Part shown: positions 56,440 to 64,000 of the stretch, piece after piece
Layout of the letters: each line of letters begins with the position of its first letter
Position numbering within the stretch: position 1 is the stretch's first letter
The notes under the pieces: model-generated
The model's input: only the letters and a program-made list of their open reading frames with translations
Databases searched by the model: none
Told to the model about the DNA's origin: nothing
Source of the DNA: Aquatica leii
Lineage: Eukaryota; Arthropoda; Insecta; Coleoptera; Lampyridae
DNA: 64,000 bases
Reading direction: 5' to 3'
Assembly (NCBI GenBank): GCA_035610365.1
Contig: CM069439.1
Location: 682,001-746,000, forward strand
Position numbers and translations under genes: made by a program

Positions 56440-59400
56440 TTGTTGTAGTACGCATATCGTTGGAGTAATTAAACTAAATTAAAAACAATTGGCGTCTGTA
56501 GATTCAATTCCAATGCGTTCTTATTGTTGCCGCAAATGCAAAATTGACGCTCTTTGAAATTTTTTAGTTAGATTAGCATGCGAGGAATCTATAAAAAGTG
56601 CTTATAAATATTTAAAAGTCGATGATGTGCGTATATCACAGATTATACAAGTAACGATCAGCATTTAAATACTTATTTTTCATAAAGCTGTTTATTGTTT
56701 CTACTGGTAGTTTAGTTGCAAGGTAGCAAGTGAGAAGTCCATTGTTCGAATACTAAACAGGCATTTGCTGTAGTACTGCATGTTGATAAGGTTTAACTTT
56801 GAATTGCCTGTTAAATATAATATCCGGTGACACCAAAGAAAGTTAGCTCAAGGACCGTCTTTAGAAAATTTAACGACCGTAACACTTAATTTTAACTCTG
56901 GTCCGAAGTATATAAAAATTTACGAACGCTTTTGTGTTGGACATAAATCTTTATAGTTAAAACGTATGTTTACTCAAAATTTGGTTGAAAGATACAAACG
57001 TTTTTGTAAACTAACACTCTTTAACTTTAATACTGTGTCGGGAATCATATTTCACTTCCATCGATCTTAGGTAGATACAATTCAAAAGCATCGAGCTTAG
57101 TTTACAAATCAAATAAAAGTCAATCCCTATCATGATGGGTGTTCCCTTGCTACAAGGGGATATAATTTAATTTAATTTACCGCTAAGTAACGCGCCCAAA
57201 TATAACGAAACTGCCTATTCAACAATAATTTAAGTCCCATAAAATATATTCCATGTTAGAGATAACAGATCTTTATATCATGAAGAGAAATGAATTTTGA
57301 ATGAGCCCACATACGGAGTAAATCTGTTTCGGTCAAACTATACTTATGAAGTACGGACCTAATATGCCTAATTGAGTTTAAGTAAGAACCAGCAGACCAC
57401 TTGAAATACAACACATGCCTTATGTCTACCCATCCATACAACGTAAACATATAATACAAGCTATAAAGAAAAATTTTCGTCTACTCTCAAGAATAATTAG
57501 TCACTATTTTTGAGCGCCATATCCAATACCTAAATCAAATTTCATCGGAAAACTAATTCACGATCAAAAACCAAGGCGAAAAAAGCGACACTGCCAGAAT
57601 TGTAATTATAAAATTTGCAACTTCCGACCGGGCATTGTTAGAATAACGTTAGCAAGTATTTAGTTATACTAACAGTAATATTCAAGCGGAAGTTGTGCAT
57701 CTCAAAAAGGATTTTACGTTATCCATTCACTGTCTATGACGTTGATGACAAATACTTTTAAAAAGTGAATCAAAATTTGGACAAAGAACGGTCTTATAGC
57801 CGGAGATCAATCTGTTTAAGAAATGCGTATTTGCTAAATATTTTTAAGAAAGTTAATAATAGTACAGTACAAATACAATATAGCAAGAAAAACACTGATT
57901 GAATTTGTCAAAAATGTAATAAATTGCGCATATCGTGCATTTTACGAATTCCAAACCTGAATAAACAGTTCTCGTTTCATTTTTTCAGGTTGTATCTACA
58001 TTTTGAGAAAATTACATATTGGTATCCACATTTCAAAATAAGTTATATCCTTTATTTTAGAAATGTTTTTTTAACTAAGATAATTATCATCGTATTGTCT
58101 CTTCGTTTTTTCATAAAAATAACTATTACGCAATAACATTCAGACAAATTAAATTAATATTGTCAAATAAAACAAATAAAGAAAACAATTTAAAGGAAAA
58201 TAAAATATATATTTTTTGTTTTTCTTTGCAATTTTTAGTTCTTAATAAATATTAAATCAAAAAATTTGTATTTTTTTAAATTAAAGATTGAGTTACAGAA
58301 AAAATATGTAACGTTTATCAGTTTTAATATGTACGTAAAGAACTGTAATTTTTTTAAAAATAAAATTTTATTTTTTTAAATTAGTACACAAAACCAAATT
58401 GATAGCGGAGACATAAAAAAAATATTCAAAATTTGTTCAACAAACTTGTTTTACTCTAGCAAATTGTATAAATAAAAATGGTAGCTTTCTTTTACCATAA
58501 TAGCGATCTTTCTACATCAAAATTATAGTTGTTGTAAATCTTCTAAAGAAGTTAATACCACAAGATATCAAAAACCTTTTGCAAAATATTTTCAAATTTT
58601 TAAAATGCGTCATTTAATTTTACAAGAAATCTTCACTGCGTGAAGAACTGAATAGATTTAGTAATTTACGAAAAAGAAACCAAAGGTACGTTTATTATGT
58701 GTTAACTTTTGTCACTATAAAACTTTTGTGTTTACAGTACTACTGTATTCCTACCTGAAGTGCCGCTAAACTTGATTAATAATTCTATAGAAGCATTTGG
58801 GTTCTGCGTAAAAATTTTGTTTTATGACTTACGTAAAATAAAAAATATATTTTTCCGAAAATGAGTTTTATAGGATACAATGTTTTTTTATAAATTTTAG
58901 TTAATACATTGGCTTCTTCAATTAAAAAACTTACATCTTATTCAGTATGTTGTTCAAAATCAGATATTATTTCAAGCAAATTGGTTTTTGCAAATAGTGA
59001 TGGCAAACTGATTTACTAATATTTGTAGAACTAAAAATAGTATACCCGCACATGTACGGTAGCCTTTTATTTTTGTATTTAATCACGTCTGGTGAAACCT
59101 GCCATAACATTTTATGAACTTTTATTCATAATATTTTATTTGTCAGAATAAAAATCCGATTTCTTTGTTACATAATTATATTTATAAGCGTTCTTTAATG
59201 TTTAATACTTTTCTTCGTATTAATATAAAAACGTTTCATTAGTGTTCTTTTGCATCATTATCTCATTCAAGCTTTGATTTCAATCTAAGCATGGTGCACT
59301 TAAATTTGTAAAGTTTAATTAGCAGTCAAAATAAAAATATATTTCAGAATTTATATTAAAGTGCACTTATAAATATCAGTTGCGTCTTTGTTAAAAACGA

Positions 59401-59929
59401 AGAATTGAGTGTCAAATATATATTCATTTCTGCAACGTTGGAATTATTCTGGCGCAGATGTTATATTTGGATCACCTTTGTTTGAAATCATAGAACAACT
59501 TTAAACGTGTCTGGTCTTTGTTTAAACTCTCACATTAGGTCACCATTAACGCTTTCAATGTTTTGTGTCTGGTCTCCTTTTTGTTTTCAATTTTTCTTTT
59601 TCTGTATGATTCAATTTAAAAACTTTTAGCAAATAATACAAAAACTGAATCGGAATTGTTTTACAATAAAGTTACATTAACATTTTTGATGTTTGTTTTA
59701 CTACTAATCTAATGTTTTTAAAGAAATTGTATAATAACACTGACTAACAAATGGAAACGTTTGATTTTTCCATAAAACGCCGTACATATACAAATTTTAA
59801 CACAAAACAAAAACATTTATTTTAATAATTTATATTATAAAGATTTTCGGATTTTGCACTGCGTTCCGTATTAACACTTTTCATGAAATTTACAAAACTT
59901 ACAAACTTCGCAAAACTTATTAGCTTCTG
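56440..59929. other. Long AT-rich stretch, nothing recognised
   Basis: About 3.5 kb without a supportable gene. If the 56150-56430 patch is a real first exon, this would be intron. A TGGTAGTTTAGTTGCAAGG / TTGTTCGAATAC pair near 56702-56760 weakly resembles tRNA A and B boxes, but no cloverleaf could be drawn. Confidence 0.5.
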
Positions 59930-60105
59930 AGAAGTCTTTATATTGCGCTGTTCTAGATCATCGGTTAGTGACGGTCTCGGTTCACCAGTTTCTTCACCAA
60001 ACATGTTTTTCCATACCGGTGCTAGATCCATACCATTATTCTTATTGAAATTATGATACCTCCTGATTTTGATGGATTTTCTCTCTATCTGTCCAATTTT
60101 ACTCA
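59930..60105 (-). mobile_element. Penelope-like C-terminal fragment, minus strand
   Basis: The frame reads KIGQIERKSIKIRRYHNFNK, then NNGMDLAPVWKNMFGEETGE, matching the IE..KH.NNFN..DG..L...W end of Penelope-like proteins, with a more open and better-kept frame than elsewhere. It continues to about 59822. Directly beside it, on the other strand, is a GIY-YIG fragment of the same kind of element. Confidence 0.72.
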
Positions 60106-60210
60106 CAGGGCCAGGGGTTTACCACATCCCTTGCACGTGTGGGTTGGCATATGTGGGACAAACAGGACGCAATATTGTTACCCAGATAGAAGAACACAAG
60201 ACGGATACGT
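60106..60210 (+). mobile_element. Penelope-like GIY-YIG endonuclease fragment, plus strand
   Basis: It encodes GVYHIPCTCGLAYVGQTGRN followed by IVTQIEEHK. GVY...C.C...YVGQTGR..R..EH is the GIY-YIG endonuclease signature of Penelope-like elements, with the GVY and YVG triplets, and the Glu of EEH that follows, all present. The usual Arg of the R.KEH stretch reads Q here. Only about 33 codons survive. It abuts the minus-strand C-terminal fragment head to head. Confidence 0.82.
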
Positions 60211-60599
60211 TGTAGTATATGTACTACACTCTTACTCTTATCATCCAATTAATATCTGAGGTTTCACGCACTAATTTGAGCTACTAATCACGAAAATAGG
60301 TTCGGGAGCACGGTGTTATGTCTATTGGCATTTTAGTTATACGAAAAGTAAAAATTGATTAAAGTTATATAAAACAGTTGTCTAATCTAAAGTAGAGGTA
60401 AGTTGATATGTAATTTTGCACATTGAATGTTAGTGGCGGTTGCTGCTAATGCAAAAAGTTTGTTTGTTGTAGTTAATTTGCAACATCGTGTAACGGTGAC
60501 ACATTTTATTTGATTTTCAGTAGTGATGTATTGAAACAAAAGTTGATTCAGATAAAAGTGCTAATTTTGTAGCCCGTCTATCGCAAATTATTCTAAGAA
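60211..60599. other. Spacer, nothing recognised
   Basis: AT-rich; possibly decayed upstream piggyBac sequence. Confidence 0.4.
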
Positions 60600-61095
60600 G
60601 TATGAATATTCAATTGCGACAATTACTATACCTCTATTCTGCTATTTTCCAAGTTAATAAATCAAGGTGTCTACATGTTGGGTACAATTCGCCGAAACCG
60701 AATTGCAAACAATAAACTCAAACAAGAAAATATATTCAATAAAGAATCAAGAAGGTCTATAGATGAGTATGTAGCTATTATGCATAATGTGAATTTAAGT
60801 GTGTTTTCTTAGAATGACGATAAAGCAATGACTCTAATCTCTTATTGCTTTGATTAACTAACACACCATGATGTAAAACGTTTTGACAGAAAAAATGCCT
60901 CTATTTCGTGCCCTCACGTAATTACTGAGTATAATAAGCATAAGGGTGGTCTTAACTTGCTATACAAAATTCACATTAGACCAAAAAAATGATTCAAATT
61001 TGCAACTAAAGGCTTTTTTTAAATTAGTGTATTTGAATTTTTTCCACAAGCTGTTCCTACTTTACCTACACAACAACAAAAAATATCAAAAATAA
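60600..61095 (+). pseudogene. piggyBac transposase remnant
   Basis: The order is NCDNYYTSILLFSKLINQGV (the FDNFFTS block with the second catalytic Asp), YMLGTIRRNRIANNKLKQEN (the GT.R.NR block) and KAMTLISYCF (the W.D.K.V..LS block). VKRFDRKNASISCPHVITEY and NKHKGGLNLLYKIHI (the CP..I..YN.HMGGVDL.D block, here GGLNLL) follow. It is a C-terminal half with stops, and distinct from the piggyBac at 31200-32740. Confidence 0.82.
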
Positions 61096-62429
61096 TTTTA
61101 TTGTAAAATTTTTAAAATTCATTGTATGAAGGGTAAAAAGCATGATCGCTAAAGCCTTAAAAATAAAAATAAAAGTAGATAGTCAAGTTAGCCCTAATTT
61201 TGCATAGATATTAATGAAAAGATTATTTTGTCAATAGAAATGTTACAAAATATTATATTGTCTTATAAAAAATATCCATAGCTTTTTTTCATCTGTTTTG
61301 GTACTGTTTTTTTAATCTTAAAATGTTTTGATGGAAGCGCATCCCATACAAAAGTGTAAGTGAAAGTATAGAATGCTCACTTTAAAGATTATATTGCAAA
61401 ACACCTTTCAGGCTAATCTTTAACGAATCTATGAATAATATTTAGAGTCATAAAATGTCTTAGAACTTTTCAAAAGCTTATATATACTATTGCAATAGAT
61501 TAAATTGTTGGTTATATAAAAATCGCCAAAATTTTTATCCTTTGCAAAAAATTCTAATTGATGTTTCTTTCACCAAGTGTTTCTATTATGCTATAGTCGC
61601 AAATCTAGTAGTTCTGCTTGTGATCGATTCAAACCTTGCACCAAATTATTTAATTTAATCTGATTATGTTTTTCGCATGATACAGATAGAATAAATTTAG
61701 TCGGTTGGATTTTTAAAATTTGTTTTAAAAGAAATATCAGTCATGTTCTACTCCCTACGTTTTCTTAGGAAGTTCGCAGTTGCGAAATTAAAGTTCGTCA
61801 TGTAGTTGGCGTATTTAAATTGACACTATTCTACTTAATTCTTACCGCTATTGAGTCTTGCTGTTTAATTAAAACAAAAATAGCAACATTTATCATAGTT
61901 TTTCGTTTTTTCTAAAGCATCAAAATAGCGAAAGGTGAAGAATATTGTTGTCTAAATAACTAATTTGTCAAATTTCCGACGAAAGTGGTACATATTACGT
62001 CTCCTAGATTTGTCAATAGAATAATGTTCAATAAATTAATTTTTTAAGAACAATTAGTAGTAATAATTTAAAAATATTGTAAAAACATAATGGAAGTTGG
62101 AACTCGTAAATTTTTCTCTGCCACTTTAAACTGTTCTTTCTTGATCGATTCTATCAGTTTTGGTTTCAACATAGTTCTGATAAAAAATACTATTGAAATG
62201 TCCCAACCATTGTAATCGTTGTGTTCATATCTTTTTCACTGCCTTGTGGTTTGCTAACTGTTTTCATTCATTATTATTATTGTTTTTTTTACAGATTTTT
62301 TCTAGGTTTTTCTTTTTTATCTCTATTTTTTAACAGTCAACTTAACTTTCATTACCATTTACTTTTCTAATTATTTTGTCTTTTTATGTACTTACTGATT
62401 TTTTCAGACTACAAGACTACAAACACAGT
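61096..62429. other. AT-rich stretch, nothing firm
   Basis: A minus-strand RLQWLGHFNSIFYQN-like peptide near 62215 faintly recalls the RLRWFGHV tail of some LINEs, but the evidence is too thin for a call. Confidence 0.4.
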
Positions 62430-63950
62430 TAAAAGATTAGAACCTAAAAAATATAGAAATAAATACACTACTAAAAACAATAATAATAAAGTTAGCATAA
62501 AACACTTACACTCAAGAAAATAAATCAACAGAACCTATTACGGTTACTATTCATCAACTGTTAAAGAAAAGAAGAGAGATAAGCCAATACGATTAACGTC
62601 GTTATTCAATATGTTGAACTAAACAAATTGATTGATAAAAAGATAACAGGTTTAAAAAACAAAATAAAATGGCAGAGAAAACAATACAATACAAAAGAAC
62701 ATAAACAAAAAGGTGTTAGGACCTAAATTAGGAAAAACAAGAATTTAAGCTTTAAAAGACAGCGAAGGAAGGGAGCTAAGACACATCAGAGAAACTAAAG
62801 AAATAATTAAAAAATATTATAGTACACTATAATTAAGAAAACCCTATAAATCAAACAAAAGAAATGCTAAAGAATAGAATCTTAAATGTAAACTCAGATG
62901 ATATACTACAGATTTAGATAGAAGAAATAGCTAGCGCAAAATAATGGAAAACAACACCCACCCAGAAAAACGATGTAACAAAGGAACTACTAAAAGACGG
63001 GGAAGAAAAGGAACAATACTGAAAGAATGGAAGGAAGGAAATACAATATTACTATATACGAAAAACATTAAAAATTATAAGTCAATTACACTCTTACCCC
63101 AAATCTACAAAATTTTGAAAATATTAAAACAAATTAATAATAAAATTGAATCCTTCCTTAAACACGAACAAACCGGGTTCAGGAAAAATTTTAGCACTAC
63201 GGATTACTTACTAACTGTCAAGCTGATAATAAAGAAAGCAAATGAATACCATCTGCTTTCGTTTATTGCGCTTATAGATTATGAAAACGCGTTTAACACA
63301 ATCGAAGAATAGGCTATCCAAAAAGCATTATGGAAAATCAGAGTTGATAACAGATACATGACTTTAATTCACAATATCTATTAAGATGCAATAACCAACA
63401 TAGAGTTACAGGATCAGATTAGATCACTAGAAAACATTTCAATAAAGAAAGGAGTAAATCAAGCATACCCCCTTTCCCCAACTATTCATAGCAGCATTGG
63501 AATACCTTTTTAAAACATTTGACTGAGGGCATTAATATCAATAAAACAATTTTAAACAACATGAGGATGACATAATGCTGATAGTTAATGACGAAGAACA
63601 AATACAAACGATGATACAAAAACTAAAACAACTTAAAACAAATTAACTTTAAAGAATAAAAAACAAAGCAGCTGGATAAAAGAAAGAACAAACGTCAAAG
63701 ATGTGAGAAAACAAGCAATTTGAAAGTCATAACGCGCGACACAAAGATGAGCGATGGAATATACAAATTATAAACTAGCGTCTCTGGCTGGGAAAGAGAG
63801 AACAAGTACGTTCTCAGATAAGATGAAAAGACGACGTCAAAAAACATGCGGGTTTGATGTGGAAAAGAAGAGGTCAAAATAGAAGACAATGGAAGGAAAT
63901 CAGGGAAATCTACATAGAAAAATAGATTGAATAAAGGTTGAAGAAGAATA
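62430..63950 (+). mobile_element. RTE-type LINE, decayed, with central deletion
   Basis: The longest open part (62944-63312) reads KNIKNYKSITLLPQIYKILK, then KHEQTGFRKNFSTTDYLLTV and FIALIDYENAFNTIEE. These match NYRPISLLS..YKI, EQAGFR.G.ST.D.. and FIDYEKAFDS, the last with a catalytic Asp in IDYENAF. ALWKIRVDNRYMTLIHNIY and ISIKKGVNQAYPLSPTIH follow, the latter replacing the usual GVRQGD.ISPKL. The FADD region is lost. A C-terminal QRWNIQI and RSQIRWKDDVKKHAGLMWKR, then QNRRQWKEIREIYIEK, match the TRWVDDI...W...AQ.R..W tail of RTE elements. Broken by stops and deletion. Confidence 0.85.
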
Positions 63951-64000
63951 TGTTTTTAACCATTTAAATTGTTTAATTTATTTTATCAAATACTAATACA

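Noticed and set aside
56697-56770. tRNA or tRNA-derived SINE
   Set aside because: A and B box-like words are present, but no acceptor, anticodon or T-stem pairing could be drawn, and no SINE tail follows.
57256-57459. 67-codon minus-strand frame
   Set aside because: No recognised motif and no splice context; probably chance despite a somewhat balanced composition.
62060-62330. Minus-strand LINE C-terminal tail (RLQWLGH-like)
   Set aside because: Only about ten residues resemble the motif, with no supporting blocks on either side.

Overview
The window is very AT-rich, low-complexity eukaryotic DNA with no recognisable intact host protein gene. Its transposon repertoire (mariner/Tc1, piggyBac, two kinds of hAT, Jockey/R1-like and RTE LINEs, Penelope-like elements, Ty3/Gypsy fossils) suggests an arthropod, most likely an insect with a large repeat-rich genome. 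That is inference from content, not a species call.

Layout. 1-3.1 kb: a fragment of an unclassified terminal-inverted-repeat transposon, then a decayed Gypsy fossil on the minus strand. 3.1-7.8 kb: two LINE remnants (minus), a (TA)35 tract and an unrecognised GC-richer island. 9.9-11.4 kb: a short, internally deleted Gypsy fossil with a 4-bp target duplication. 12.9-15.3 kb: a mariner-like remnant apparently split by a long-inverted-repeat element, which carries a solo Gypsy LTR in one arm. 16.5-21.9 kb: a non-autonomous hAT element with a perfect 8-bp duplication, followed by a full-length but decayed ZBED5-like hAT transposon that contains a second copy of the same non-autonomous element. 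22.2-28.3 kb: Penelope-like 3' ends facing head to head, a LINE tail and a second, truncated ZBED5-like hAT. 30.2-32.7 kb: mariner, then piggyBac. 33.2-36.3 kb: an unclassified TIR transposon carrying a nested mariner. 38-44.7 kb: an RNase H-bearing LINE tail, another mariner copy and a mosaic of RTE LINE pieces on both strands. 46.6-47.7 kb: a hammerhead-ribozyme repeat element. 48.8-54.8 kb: a second hAT type, a long Penelope-like element and a third mariner copy. 56-64 kb: mostly AT-rich DNA, with a candidate first exon, another head-to-head Penelope fragment, a piggyBac remnant and an RTE LINE.

The best candidate for an unusual system is at 46609-47682. A 343-bp unit carrying a complete type I hammerhead ribozyme is arranged as about 1.3 units on the minus strand followed head to head by about 1.9 units on the plus strand, all bounded by a 12-bp target duplication. 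It contains no gene. This matches what is known of metazoan retrozymes, small non-autonomous elements thought to move through self-cleaved circular RNA using Penelope-type enzymes. The window also holds several Penelope-like elements, some with hammerhead-like cores, and three of them show the same head-to-head inverted layout. Nothing here looks translated into a working protein today. What can be read is mainly insertion history: nested insertions, target duplications and one related unoccupied site.
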